From the NCBI GenBank assembly GCA_029263015.1, contig JAJCYI010000163.1, positions 62,001-126,000 of the forward strand: 64,000 nt of DNA, in the 5' to 3' direction. The notes beneath the pieces were generated by a model, which was not told where the DNA came from, did not search any database, and was given only the letters and a program-made list of their open reading frames with translations. Of the stretch, positions 7,844-17,684 are shown piece by piece. The number at the start of each line of letters is the position of its first letter. The first letter of the stretch is position 1. A program made the translations under genes and the position numbers. The DNA is from Saprospiraceae bacterium (lineage in GTDB: Bacteria; Bacteroidota; Bacteroidia; Chitinophagales; Saprospiraceae).

Positions 7844-8482
7844 CTAGAACCCATCCTCCATCGCCCGCCGGATCAATTCCCCTTTGCTGTTGATGTTGAG
7901 TGCCCGGTAAATATTTTTGATGTGTGTCCGCACCGTGTCTATGGAAATCCCGTGCCGGGCGGCGACGAGTTTGTAACTGAGCCCGTCCACAATGCCCTGC
8001 ACAATGTCTTGTTGGCGCTGGGTGAGGACGGCAGAAGCCTTTTTGGGTTTGGGCACAAAATGCTGCACCACCTTGCGGGCGATGCTCGGCGTCATGTACG
8101 ACCCGCCCCGGCTGACGGTGAAAATGGCTTCTTGGATGTTGAGCAATGAAGTGCGTTTGGAAAGGTAGGAACAGGCCCCGGCACAGAGTGCGGCAAAGAT
8201 GCGCTCGCTATCCTCAAAAGTGGTGAGCATGATGACGTCCACATCTGGCAATCGGTTGGTTATCAGCGGGATGCCTTCGATGCCGTTCATGCCCGGCAGT
8301 TGGATATCGAGCAGGATGATCTGGGGCGCAAGGGAAGGGGTGTTGTTCAGTTCTGCCAAAAAACCTTCTACAGAAATAGCCGCAAACTGCAGCTCAAATT
8401 GGGAGTTGCCGCCGATGAAAGTGATAAGGCTTTTCCGCACGACGGGATCGTCTTCGATGATGGCAAGGGTGATGTTTTCCAT
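7844..8482 (-). CDS. NarL/LuxR-type response regulator
   Basis: 212 residues. The N-terminal receiver domain has the acidic pocket EDD (10-12) and the phospho-acceptor Asp59 (LLDIQLPGMNG), followed by the conserved Thr and Lys regions (MLTTFEDSE, YLSKRT). The C-terminal LuxR/GerE helix-turn-helix reads LTQRQQDIVQGIVDGLSYKLVAARHGISIDTVRTHIKNIYRALNI. It is divergent from the propeller histidine kinase with about 100 bases between them, so the kinase is the obvious partner. An 18-bp palindrome in that gap is a candidate binding site for it. Confidence 0.93.
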   Translation of the reverse strand: MENITLAIIEDDPVVRKSLITFIGGNSQFELQFAAISVEGFLAELNNTPSLAPQIILLDIQLPGMNGIEGIPLITNRLPDVDVIMLTTFEDSERIFAALCAGACSYLSKRTSLLNIQEAIFTVSRGGSYMTPSIARKVVQHFVPKPKKASAVLTQRQQDIVQGIVDGLSYKLVAARHGISIDTVRTHIKNIYRALNINSKGELIRRAMEDGF

Positions 8483-8515
8483 ACTCCAAAATTAAGGAAT
8501 TTACTGATGGCAATC

Positions 8516-8533
8516 ATCACATGAGCATGTGAT
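8516..8533. promoter_or_regulatory. palindrome ATCACAT-N4-ATGTGAT, site 1
   Basis: ATCACATGAGCATGTGAT, a perfect inverted repeat in the divergent promoter region of the response regulator and kinase. The half-sites recur with the same spacing at 11711-11728. The half-site order is the reverse of a Crp box, so this is not a typical CRP site. Confidence 0.6.
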
Positions 8534-8586
8534 GTGGGGCTTACTAACAAAATCCATAACTTTCCGACGCTGGAAATTATTCTGAA

Positions 8587-11500
8587 ATGGCATTAACTAC
8601 CACTAAAAAAATACCGCTCTGTGCCAGGCCCAATTGGCCCGGCACGCCATTGCTCCCAAATGCAGCTGCAGTGGGCGGTATTTTACTGTCCTTGATGCTG
8701 CTCCTGCCGCTCCAAGCCACTGCCCAGCACTTGCCAAAGCCCGACGCCCTCACCGTAGAGGACGGGCTTGGTTTCCGGGATGTAAGAGCCATCGCACAAG
8801 ACAGCCGGGGCCTTATGTGGTTTGGCACCACGCAAGGTATCGAGCGTTATGATGGGCTGCGGTTTATAAATTTTGGCAGCGGCCAGCAGGCCGATTTCCC
8901 CTTCCCTGGCGAAGATATTTCAAACGAAAACATATTGATGGTCAATGACACCAACCTATGGGCGGTAGCAAATGGCGTATTGTTCTCGCTGGATTTACAA
9001 TCGCAGAAATCAACCAATCTCTCGGAAATTGCTGGCCTCAGCGGAAAAGTTTACACGCTCCGTCAGGCAAAAGACAGCACGATCTGGGTAGTGACCGATG
9101 ATGACCGTGAACAGGTCTTGCTCCGGTACCTCGGCAACAACCATTTTAAGCAGGTGGCTACGGCGCAGCACTTACGAATGTCCTTCAACGACGTGGCCTG
9201 TGACACAGTGGGAAATGTCTGGTGGAGCACCAACGCAGAAGGACTGCGTCTTTTTAACCCAAACGGTGAACTGCTCCATGCGGTAAAGCCCGACAGTATA
9301 ATCTGGTACGGTACGAAGATATATTACACAAACATTGACACAGACAGCCAAAACCGTCTGTTCGTTTTTCCAAAAAGCACCAACTCAATCTGGCAGTACC
9401 ACCCCGAGACTCGGCAATTCGATGTTCTAGCAGACAACCTCCCCTCCCGTGTTTACCTCGGGCTGGAAGATACCCGTGGCAATCTTTGGTTCAATACTTT
9501 TGAGGGGCTGTACCGTTGGAGCCAGGCAGGTGAATGGACAGATTTCACGGCCTCTCTGAACAGCAGCTTGCAGTTCAGCAACATCCGACACTTGTATGAA
9601 GACCGCACCCACATGCTCTGGGTTGCCACTGACAACGGGCTGCTCCGATTCCCCATTGGCAGGGACTTGTTCCAAAATTACCTGACCATGCCAGGCGCTA
9701 AATGGGGCAATGCCATGCGGGGCATTTTTGCCGACAACGAGGGCAGCGTGTATGCTTTTTGTGAAAATGGCCAAAGGGGGCTGCACCAACTTGAAACCCC
9801 AGGGCACAAAAGCCGCAAGTTTTTCCCTTTCCACGATTCCCTTTCGTCCGAGCCAGTAATGGAGCATGTCAACAATTTTGTTTTTGACAAAAAAGAAAAT
9901 GCAGTATGGACGCTCAATGATAACTTGCTGAAAATCAGTATGGAAGACCACCAAGGCAATGTCGAGGAAAACTTTGCAGGTGTTTCGAGCAGGGTGAGCC
10001 GCAACCCCTTCTGTTTGTTGCAGGACGGGACAATTGCACTTGGCACCATGCTGGAAAACCTGACTATTTACGACCCCAAAAGCCGCCATCGCAGCAGATT
10101 GTTTTCTGATGGAACGAGTGGCATTCCTTCCACTAACTTATTGGTGATATTGGAAGATCCCAACGGTTTGATCTGGGCAGGCACAGCCTCAGAGGGTTTG
10201 TTTTGTTTCGACCGGAAAGGGGAAACGCTGGCGCATTTTTCAACCGAGACCCAGCCCGCCCTGAGCAAAGACCACATCCTGGCATTGCATTTTGATAAAT
10301 CAGGAAAGCTCTGGGCAGGCACTTTCGGTGGGGGGCTGTGCAGCATTGAACTGTCCAGGGAGGTGACACCTTTCATAAAGGTGTCACCTCTGGCCGTCCG
10401 CATATTTACCCAAAAAGAAGGCCTGAGCGACAACAACGTGGTAAGCATTTTGGAGGACGAGAACGGCAATATCTGGGCAGCTACCTACAACGGCCTGTCG
10501 TGCTATCGTGTACTGGAGGGGGTCTTCCACAGTTTTTACGAGGCAGATGGCCTTTCGAACAATGAATTTAACTACGCCTCCTCCCTGAAAGACGAACAGG
10601 GCGGGCTTTGGTTTGGCGGCATGAACGGGGTCAATTATTTCAAACCAAAGGACATCCTGCAAGCCGAGAAAAACCCTCCGCTATGCCTCACGGGGTTCAC
10701 CAAATACGACAGCGAATCCGACAGCACGCAAGTGCAGGTGATCGGGCCCCAGGAAGTCAACTGGTTTGATATTTCCCCCCACGTCAATTGGTTCCAGTTC
10801 AGTTGGGCGCTGCCAAATTATTTCAAACCTGACAAAAACCATTACTATGCACAGTTGGAAGGGTTGGACGGCGACTGGTCGTACTTGGGCAGTTCCCCAT
10901 TTGTGCGGTATAACAAACTGCCAGCGGGCGACTACACCCTGCGCGTAAAAGCATCGGACAGCAAGGGCAACTGGAGCACGGGCGAACTGGCAATACCTAT
11001 TACTGTCCGTCCATTTTATTATGAGACATGGTGGTTCTACTTGCTGGTGCTGGCGACGGTTGCCGGCATCGTTTCCAGTATTTCCCAGTACCGGTACCAG
11101 CGGAAACTGGAAATGGAAAAAATGCGGACGCAAATTGCCAGCGACCTGCACGACGAGGTCGGCTCCATGCTCTCTGGCCTGGCCATGCAGGCCGAAATAT
11201 TGGAACTGCAGGGCCATTCCAAGGATCAATCCTCATTGGTTTACCTCAAAGACGTGAGCCGGCAGGCAGTTGGGAAAATGCGGGACATGGTGTGGAGTAT
11301 TGACAGCCGCCGCGACCAAGTGAAAGACCTTCTCGACCGGATGCGGGAACACGCCGAGGACTTGCTCCAACCCCGTGTTATCAGCTGCCACTTCGTCCTT
11401 GGCGAGCTGCCAATGGAGAAAAATTTGCCAGTGGACGCGCGCCAGCACATTTTTCTCATTTTCAAAGAAGCCCTCAACAATGTGACCCGCCACAGCAATG

Positions 11501-11706
11501 CTTCGGAAGTAACTGTGCGCTTCGGCAACTTCGACGGGCGCTTCGAAATGGGCATCCACGACAACGGAAGCGCCTTCGAGAATGGCAAAAAATCCACAGG
11601 ACTGGGCCTGTCGAACATGGAGATGCGAGCCGAAAAACTCGGGGCAACCCTGGAAATGAAAACGGGTGACGGCTTTTTGGTGAAACTGACCATGAAGCCG
11701 ATCTAA
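8587..11706 (+). CDS. two-component propeller sensor histidine kinase (NarX-like HisKA_3)
   Basis: 1039 residues. A signal peptide (GGILLSLMLLLPLQATAQ) is followed by periplasmic reg_prop repeats, for example VEDGLGFRDVRAIAQDSRGLMWFGT, IWAGTASEGLFCFDR and IWAATYNGLSCY, that build two seven-bladed propellers. A Y_Y_Y-type Ig domain (LEGLDGDWSYLG) then precedes the membrane span at about 816-834. The cytoplasmic part has a HisKA_3 dimerisation domain with the phospho-acceptor His855 (ASDLHDEVGSMLSG), then a HATPase_c domain with an N box (FKEALNNVTRHSNA) and G box (GLGLSNMEMRAEKLG). There is no C-terminal receiver or AraC domain, unlike hybrid systems; the separate divergent regulator fills that role. 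Confidence 0.93.
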   Translation: MALTTTKKIPLCARPNWPGTPLLPNAAAVGGILLSLMLLLPLQATAQHLPKPDALTVEDGLGFRDVRAIAQDSRGLMWFGTTQGIERYDGLRFINFGSGQQADFPFPGEDISNENILMVNDTNLWAVANGVLFSLDLQSQKSTNLSEIAGLSGKVYTLRQAKDSTIWVVTDDDREQVLLRYLGNNHFKQVATAQHLRMSFNDVACDTVGNVWWSTNAEGLRLFNPNGELLHAVKPDSIIWYGTKIYYTNIDTDSQNRLFVFPKSTNSIWQYHPETRQFDVLADNLPSRVYLGLEDTRGNLWFNTFEGLYRWSQAGEWTDFTASLNSSLQFSNIRHLYEDRTHMLWVATDNGLLRFPIGRDLFQNYLTMPGAKWGNAMRGIFADNEGSVYAFCENGQRGLHQLETPGHKSRKFFPFHDSLSSEPVMEHVNNFVFDKKENAVWTLNDNLLKISMEDHQGNVEENFAGVSSRVSRNPFCLLQDGTIALGTMLENLTIYDPKSRHRSRLFSDGTSGIPSTNLLVILEDPNGLIWAGTASEGLFCFDRKGETLAHFSTETQPALSKDHILALHFDKSGKLWAGTFGGGLCSIELSREVTPFIKVSPLAVRIFTQKEGLSDNNVVSILEDENGNIWAATYNGLSCYRVLEGVFHSFYEADGLSNNEFNYASSLKDEQGGLWFGGMNGVNYFKPKDILQAEKNPPLCLTGFTKYDSESDSTQVQVIGPQEVNWFDISPHVNWFQFSWALPNYFKPDKNHYYAQLEGLDGDWSYLGSSPFVRYNKLPAGDYTLRVKASDSKGNWSTGELAIPITVRPFYYETWWFYLLVLATVAGIVSSISQYRYQRKLEMEKMRTQIASDLHDEVGSMLSGLAMQAEILELQGHSKDQSSLVYLKDVSRQAVGKMRDMVWSIDSRRDQVKDLLDRMREHAEDLLQPRVISCHFVLGELPMEKNLPVDARQHIFLIFKEALNNVTRHSNASEVTVRFGNFDGRFEMGIHDNGSAFENGKKSTGLGLSNMEMRAEKLGATLEMKTGDGFLVKLTMKPI

Positions 11707-11710
11707 CCCC

Positions 11711-11728
11711 ATCACATCAAAATGTGAT
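11711..11728. promoter_or_regulatory. palindrome ATCACAT-N4-ATGTGAT, site 2
   Basis: ATCACATCAAAATGTGAT, five bases after the kinase stop and about 265 bases before the adhesin start. It shares both 7-bp half-sites and the spacer length with 8516-8533. It could be an operator for the adhesin gene or part of a terminator, but no T-run follows. Confidence 0.55.
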
Positions 11729-11925
11729 ACTCTAGTACTTTTCACCTCCCTATCTTTGGCCTCAGAACTGAATTAGTTTTCAAATAGAAGACCTAAATAA
11801 CCCATTCTGAAATCCCAAACCCACCCTATTCCCCTACACTATACAGTCTCATACATCACTGATTTTATAATTAATGGATTCCATCAGGTGCCCAATGTCT
11901 CTTTCACAACAGGCATTGGTTACCG

Positions 11926-11967
11926 CCCCGTTGCCTGTGCACATGTGCCGGCGGCGGGGGCTTTTTT
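11926..11967 (+). terminator. GC-rich hairpin plus T-run in the adhesin leader (attenuator-like)
   Basis: CCCCGTTGCC (11926-11935) pairs with GGCGGCGGGG (11950-11959) over ten positions with two G-U pairs. The loop holds the palindrome GCACATGTGC, and six T follow (11962-11967). It has the form of an intrinsic terminator but lies only 26 bases before the start codon of the adhesin at 11994, so it may act as an attenuator. Confidence 0.5.
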
Positions 11968-11993
11968 ATAAACTTTCTTATCAAACAATACTT

Positions 11994-14900
11994 ATGAAAA
12001 TGGTAACCAACTTAGTGCGAAACATTATTCCAGTATGTATGCTGGTTTTTTTTATGACCACCCAAACGCTGGCAGCTATTCACTACGTCAAGGAAGGCGG
12101 TAGTGGCGGCGGTACTTCATGGACCGATGCTTCCGGAGACTTACAGGCCATAATCAATGCGGCAGTTGCCGGAGATCAAATATGGGTGGCGGCAGGCACT
12201 TACAAGCCGACCACCGGCACCAACCGCTTCATTTCCTTCACCATGAGAAACGGTGTTGCCATCTATGGTGGTTTCCCCAATATGGGCAACCCTGGATTCA
12301 ACGACCGCAACCCCGACCCTGCTTCCAATGGTACAGTACTTAGTGGCGAGATCGGCGCAACTGGAAACGGAGACAACAGCCTTCACGTCATTTCCAACAG
12401 TTTCTCTGCCGGCAACCCCCTGACATCCACCGCTGTGCTAGACGGGTTCACCGTTACAGGCGGGTATGCAAATGACAACTTCAATCCACATAGCAATGGC
12501 GGTGGGATGTACAATTCGTTCTCTTCCCCAACGGTGACCAATTGCAACTTCTCCGGCAATTCCGCTAATCGACTCGGAGGGGCGGTTTACAATTTAGGCA
12601 ACGGCGGTATATCCAGCCCCAGCTTTACCAACTGCAACTTCTCTGGCAATTCCGCCACTTCATTCAGCTCCGGCGGCGGGGCGGTAAACAACGAAGGCAG
12701 AAACGGTGGTGTCGCCAGCCCCAGCTTCACCAACTGCACTTTCTCCAGCAATTCGGCCAACAACAGCGCCGGGGCCGTGTTTAACTATGGCTTCAACGGC
12801 ATTTCCAGCCCAAGTTTTGTCGATTGCACCTTTTCCAGCAATTCCGCAACGGCCTTCGGCGGGGCAATATACAATCAGGGCTACGGCAGCGGCACCGCCA
12901 GCCCCAGCTTCACCAACTGTAGCTTCTCCGGCAATTTTGCCAAATCGACTACCAACAGTGGAAGCTTTGGCGGGGCGATGTACAACTATGGCTTCATAGG
13001 CGGCACTGCCAGCCCCAACTTCGCCAACTGCAGCTTTTCTGGTAATTCGTCCGAATCTGGCGGAGGGGCAATACACAACTACGGATATGTGAGCGGTGGC
13101 ACCGCCAGCCCTAACTTCACCAACTGTAGCTTTTTTGGTAATTCTTCCAACTTCGGCGGGGCGTTGTTCAACAATGCAGACATTAGTGGCATGTCCAGCC
13201 CTAACTTCACCAATTGCACCTTTGCCAACAATTTGGCCAACAGGGGCGGGGCGATAAACAACAATGCCCGTAACAGCAGCACCGCCAACCTCAGCTTCAT
13301 CAATTGCAGCTTCTCTGGCAATTCGGCCTTCTTCGGCGGGGCAATGAGTAATGATAGCTACATTAGCACCTTCAACGTCAACATGGCCAACTGTATCCTT
13401 TGGGGGAACACCGCCTCAAATGGGCCTGTTTTTTATTATTTTAATTCTACCACCCTCAACATCAACTACTCCCTGGTGCAAGGAGCCAACTGTGCTGCTT
13501 TGGGCAGCGGCACCAGCTGTGGAGCAGGCATGATATACAACCAAAACCCATCGTTCTTTAATCAGGCAAATGGCGACCTCCAATTACAGTACTGTTCCCC
13601 AGCGATTGATGTAGGTAACGACAGCGCCAATAATGAACCTCTTGACCTCGGTGGATTCAATAGAAAGTATGATGCAATACCAGGTGGCAGCCTGATAGAT
13701 ATGGGAGCCTACGAACGGCAACCTCCCCTTATCCCTATTGCCAAATGCAAATCGGCCCCCACGGCAGAGTTGGGTAGCAACGGTATTGTGACTGTTTATC
13801 CCGCCGATATTGATAACGGTAGTTCGGGCTGCGGTACACTCTTGTTTACCATCAACGGGCAGCCCAGCATCACCTACACATGTGCCCAGGTCGGCATATC
13901 ACAGACGGTCATCCTCCTCGTGTCAGACATCTACGGTAGTGACAATTGCACCACATCCGTCGCCGTGGAGGACAACATGGCCCCTAATGCAATATGCCCA
14001 ACTATCCCCAATGTGGTGCTCGATGCCAACGGTAATGGCACCCTTCCAGCAAACATCGGCATCGGCAGTTCCACTGACAACTGCACGGCCACCGAAACCA
14101 GCCCATCGGCCAATTTTACCTGTACTGACATTGGTGTGCAGACGGTGACGCTGACTGCTTCGGACGGTACGAATGGCTCGACTGTCAATTGCTCTTTCAA
14201 TGTCGTGGACAATGTTTCCCCGTTGGCAGTATGCCCCACAACGATTGCCGACGTGGTTTTGGATGCCAATGGCAATGGAACGCTGCCCGCCAATATCGGC
14301 AACGGCAGTTCCTCAGACAACTGCACGGCCACCGAAACCAGCCCATCGGCCAATTTTACCTGCGCTGACGTTGGTGTGCAGACCGTGACGCTGACTGTAT
14401 CCGACGGCACGAACAGCTCGACTGTCAATTGCTCTTTCAATGTCGTGGATAATGCTGCCCCGTTGGCAGTATGCCCCGCAACGATTGCCGACGTGGTTTT
14501 GGATTCCATTGGCAACGGCACCCTCCCCGCCAACATTGGCGATGGCAGCTCCTCCGACAACTGCGGAACGCCAACAGAGACAAGCCCATCGGCCAGTTTT
14601 ACTTGTGCCGACCTCGGCGCACAGACTGTCACCCTCACAGCTACCGATGGCAGCGGCAATCTTTCTTCAACAAATTGTTCGTTCAATGTGGTGGACAATA
14701 AACAGCCCAACGCCAACTGCAAGAACACAACCGTCCTGCTCGACAATGACGGAAAATGGTCGGTCGGCGGCGGCGACATCAACGACAACAGCTCCGATGA
14801 ATGTGGCATCGCATCCTACCTCATCAACGGCCAGCAGTTCGTGGAATACACCTGTACGGACGTTGGTGCAAACACCGCCGTGTTGACAGTTATCGACCTG

Positions 14901-17180
14901 GGCGGCAACTCTTCTACCTGTACGGCCACCGTCACCGTGGAAGATAATGAACCCCCTGTCCCGGTCTGTAAAACAACAACGGTCCAGTTGGACGCTGCGG
15001 GCAACCATACGCTCACACAGAACGATGTGTACGGCGGCGACACCGACAACTGCACCATCGTCAACTTTTGGAAAATGACGCCAACGGCCGTGGACTGTTC
15101 GCAGGCAGGCACGACCGTGCCCGTGCTCGTTGAGGTCTTCGATGCATCAGGCAACCAGGCCTCCTGTACGGCCAATGTTACCGTGGAAGATGCGGAGGCA
15201 CCAGCGGCCGTTTGCCCAACCAACATCCCCGATGTGGTGCTCGGCCCAAATGGTTTTGGCAGCCTCCCCGCCAACATCGGCGACGGCAGCTCCACCGACA
15301 ACTGCTCGGCCACCGAGACCAGCCCGGCCATGACATTCAACTGCAATGCCGGGACACAGATGGTCACCCTGACAGTAACGGACGGCACCAATACATTAAC
15401 CACCAATTGCGCCTTCAACGTGGTGGACAACCAGGCGCCCGTGGCACATTGCCCGGCCAACATCCCCGATGTGCTGCTCGATGCCAATGGCAATGGCAGC
15501 CTCCCCGCCAACATCGGCGACGGAAGCTCCACCGACAACTGCTCGGCAACGGAGACCAGCCCAACGGCCAGTTTCACCTGTGCGGATGTTGGCACACAGA
15601 CCGTCACCCTCACCGCCGACGACGGCACCGCCACCGCCACCGCCACTTGCAACTTCAACGTCGTGGACAATACAAACCCCGATGCCCAGTGCACTACCCA
15701 GACAATCAATGCTACCCTGGACGTCAATGCACAGTACACCGTTGACCCCAACGACCTCGACAACGGCTCATCCGACGCCTGTGGCCCGCTTGCGCTTACC
15801 GCCAGCCCGCCCCTGCTCGACTGCGGGGACGAGGGCGCCAACACCGTCACGCTCACCGTTACAGACAACAACGGCAACAGCAGCACCTGCACGGCCACCG
15901 TGGAAGTGGCGGAGTTCCTGACCGTTACTGGCATTTCACATACCGATGAGACCTGTGCAGGGGCCGGCGACGGCACCATCACCATAACTGCCACCGCGGG
16001 CGGCGGGCAGGTCAAGTATTCCATTGACGGCGGTGTCAACTTTTCCGGCAGCGGGGCCTTCGCCAACCTCACGCCCGGCAATTACGACATCGTGGTAAAA
16101 GTGTTCGGCATACCTGCCATCTGCGAAAAAACAGATGTGGCAACCGTGGCCGCAGGCCCAGCCCCCTCAACCTGGTACAGGGATGCCGATGCCGACGGCT
16201 ACACCGACGGCACGACCTACAACGGCTGTGTGCCCCCTGCTGGCTACGTTCCCTCCGCAACGCCTGGCGACTGCAACGACGGCAATGCAACCGTCCACCC
16301 AAACGCCCCCGAGCTATGCGACGGCCTCGACAACGACTGCGACGGCGTTGTGCCTGCCAACGAGGCCGACAGTGACGGTGACGGTTACATGGTCTGCGAC
16401 GACGACTGCGATGACAATAATGCATCGGTCAATCCCGGCGCAACGGAAATCTGCGACGGCCTCGACAACGACTGCGACGGCGGTGTGGACGAGGGGCTTT
16501 CGGGCGAGACATATTCTGGCAGCGTCACCTTCTCGACCCAGCAGCAGATTGACGACTGGCCTGCCTGTTATGGCACCATTGACGGCAGCCTCTCTATCCT
16601 GGGCGGCGGCATCACCAACCTCGGCCCGCTGGCCAACATCACCGAAGTGACGGGCAGCGTCAGCATCTACTACAACGTCTCGCTGGCCTCCCTCGGCGGA
16701 CTGGACAACCTTGCCACGGTGGGCGGCAGCTTCACCATGTTCTACAACTTTGCCCTCGGCGACTGCTGTGCCATCTACGGGCTGCTCGACGGCGGTGGGG
16801 TAACAGGTTCTGTGGTGATCTTTTTCAATGCCGTTGGCTGCAACAGCCAGTCGGAGATACTGTCGGAATGTGCCCCGGCGCCGTTCACGGGCGGTGGTGG
16901 CAATGGCGCCATATCCTTTGACGACGGTACTGCCACGACTGGCATCGCCGTTTACCCTAACCCAGCGTCTGGAGTCTTTACCGTGCTCGTCCCAGAGGAT
17001 TTTGCCGACGGCAGGGTTTCCGTCTCGGACATCAACGGCAGGCAGATCCTCGTGCGGGACATTGAAAAGGGAGTGGTGAACTACCGGTTTGACAGCCATC
17101 TCCTTGTTCCGGGCATTTACATGATAATAGTGAAAGCTGATGGGCAACCTGCCCAGGTCGAAAGGCTGGTAGTGGAGTAG
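11994..17180 (+). CDS. giant T9SS-secreted modular surface protein (beta-helix, HYR-like, SprB-like, MopE-like)
   Basis: 1728 residues from the ATG that gives a clean signal peptide (NIIPVCMLVFFMTTQTLAA); an upstream in-frame ATG at 11874 gives no leader. Residues about 165-470 are right-handed beta-helix repeats built on SFTNCSFSGNSA with Gly-Gly-Ala steps. About 583-1310 are HYR/Ig-like repeats (VVLDANGNGTLPANIG, TSPSANFTCADVG, VTLTVSDG). About 1310-1390 is SprB-like (ETCAGAGDGTITI). About 1440-1503 holds two MopE-like CDGLDNDCDG cysteine/aspartate motifs, followed by a receptor-L-like segment (LGGLDNLATVGGSF). The last 85 residues are a type A T9SS sorting domain (VYPNPASGVFTV through a basic-free VERLVVE end). 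The C-terminal half matches the protein at 31840-36078. Likely an exported adhesin or matrix protein. Confidence 0.85.
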   Translation: MKMVTNLVRNIIPVCMLVFFMTTQTLAAIHYVKEGGSGGGTSWTDASGDLQAIINAAVAGDQIWVAAGTYKPTTGTNRFISFTMRNGVAIYGGFPNMGNPGFNDRNPDPASNGTVLSGEIGATGNGDNSLHVISNSFSAGNPLTSTAVLDGFTVTGGYANDNFNPHSNGGGMYNSFSSPTVTNCNFSGNSANRLGGAVYNLGNGGISSPSFTNCNFSGNSATSFSSGGGAVNNEGRNGGVASPSFTNCTFSSNSANNSAGAVFNYGFNGISSPSFVDCTFSSNSATAFGGAIYNQGYGSGTASPSFTNCSFSGNFAKSTTNSGSFGGAMYNYGFIGGTASPNFANCSFSGNSSESGGGAIHNYGYVSGGTASPNFTNCSFFGNSSNFGGALFNNADISGMSSPNFTNCTFANNLANRGGAINNNARNSSTANLSFINCSFSGNSAFFGGAMSNDSYISTFNVNMANCILWGNTASNGPVFYYFNSTTLNINYSLVQGANCAALGSGTSCGAGMIYNQNPSFFNQANGDLQLQYCSPAIDVGNDSANNEPLDLGGFNRKYDAIPGGSLIDMGAYERQPPLIPIAKCKSAPTAELGSNGIVTVYPADIDNGSSGCGTLLFTINGQPSITYTCAQVGISQTVILLVSDIYGSDNCTTSVAVEDNMAPNAICPTIPNVVLDANGNGTLPANIGIGSSTDNCTATETSPSANFTCTDIGVQTVTLTASDGTNGSTVNCSFNVVDNVSPLAVCPTTIADVVLDANGNGTLPANIGNGSSSDNCTATETSPSANFTCADVGVQTVTLTVSDGTNSSTVNCSFNVVDNAAPLAVCPATIADVVLDSIGNGTLPANIGDGSSSDNCGTPTETSPSASFTCADLGAQTVTLTATDGSGNLSSTNCSFNVVDNKQPNANCKNTTVLLDNDGKWSVGGGDINDNSSDECGIASYLINGQQFVEYTCTDVGANTAVLTVIDLGGNSSTCTATVTVEDNEPPVPVCKTTTVQLDAAGNHTLTQNDVYGGDTDNCTIVNFWKMTPTAVDCSQAGTTVPVLVEVFDASGNQASCTANVTVEDAEAPAAVCPTNIPDVVLGPNGFGSLPANIGDGSSTDNCSATETSPAMTFNCNAGTQMVTLTVTDGTNTLTTNCAFNVVDNQAPVAHCPANIPDVLLDANGNGSLPANIGDGSSTDNCSATETSPTASFTCADVGTQTVTLTADDGTATATATCNFNVVDNTNPDAQCTTQTINATLDVNAQYTVDPNDLDNGSSDACGPLALTASPPLLDCGDEGANTVTLTVTDNNGNSSTCTATVEVAEFLTVTGISHTDETCAGAGDGTITITATAGGGQVKYSIDGGVNFSGSGAFANLTPGNYDIVVKVFGIPAICEKTDVATVAAGPAPSTWYRDADADGYTDGTTYNGCVPPAGYVPSATPGDCNDGNATVHPNAPELCDGLDNDCDGVVPANEADSDGDGYMVCDDDCDDNNASVNPGATEICDGLDNDCDGGVDEGLSGETYSGSVTFSTQQQIDDWPACYGTIDGSLSILGGGITNLGPLANITEVTGSVSIYYNVSLASLGGLDNLATVGGSFTMFYNFALGDCCAIYGLLDGGGVTGSVVIFFNAVGCNSQSEILSECAPAPFTGGGGNGAISFDDGTATTGIAVYPNPASGVFTVLVPEDFADGRVSVSDINGRQILVRDIEKGVVNYRFDSHLLVPGIYMIIVKADGQPAQVERLVVE

Positions 17181-17258
17181 GCCGTTGGTGTTGCCAAAAG
17201 GCAATTACTTCAGCCGTTTAACGAAATACCTTGAGATTAATCAGAACCAAAATAAAAA

Positions 17259-17285
17259 GCCGGCCAACAAGTTGGCCGGCTTTTC
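17259..17285 (+). terminator. intrinsic terminator after the adhesin gene
   Basis: A perfect 10-bp stem GCCGGCCAAC / GTTGGCCGGC with an AA loop (17259-17280), followed by TTTTCTTT. It lies 78 bases after the stop of the adhesin. Confidence 0.9.
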
Positions 17286-17293
17286 TTTGATTA

Positions 17294-17436
17294 CTGGACT
17301 TTTGACAATAGATAAACAGACGTTAGACATTAGAAATCCAAAGTAAAATAGCATTTGATTATCAGCGACTTACAAAATTATTTTACTTGTATGCCATCTA
17401 AAATCTATTGTCTAACGTCTATGGTCAAAAGTCCAG
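17294..17436. repeat. MITE-like element, copy 2
   Basis: 143-bp non-coding copy of the element at 7687-7840. The termini are CTGGACTTTTGACAATAGA and TCTATGGTCAAAAGTCCAG, imperfect relative to each other. The interior shares TGATTATCA, CTTACAAAA and TCTAAAATCTATTGTCTAAC with copy 1. No coding content. Confidence 0.8.
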
Positions 17437-17684
17437 TTGATTAAGTAACGATGAAACAATAAGTTGGACATTTCGACGAGTTTATTTTGGTCTCAGTTAT
17501 TATTTAAGTGAAAGATAATTGTTGATACTTTGACTGAATTTAAATGAAAAATGAGGGCAAAAAGCCTGTGCCGATTTTACATCGGTAAAGGGGTCCAAAT
17601 GTTCAAGTTATTGTTTCATGGTTACTTAGCGCAATCATTTCCCATCTTTCAAAATGGGCCTGAATGGGTTCATTGTCAATACAC

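Noticed and set aside
8516-8533. Palindrome as a Crp binding site
   Set aside because: Half-sites are in the reverse order (ATCACA...TGTGAT) relative to the Crp box (TGTGA...TCACA).
14000-15700. Regularly spaced repeats suggesting a CRISPR array
   Set aside because: The repeats are coding, keep one reading frame and translate to HYR-like modules of about 80-90 residues; no unique spacers of constant length.
16310-16500. CDGLDNDCDG motifs as evidence for copper-binding MopE
   Set aside because: The motif is shared by many Bacteroidota surface proteins and only two copies occur here; reported as MopE-like without a copper claim.
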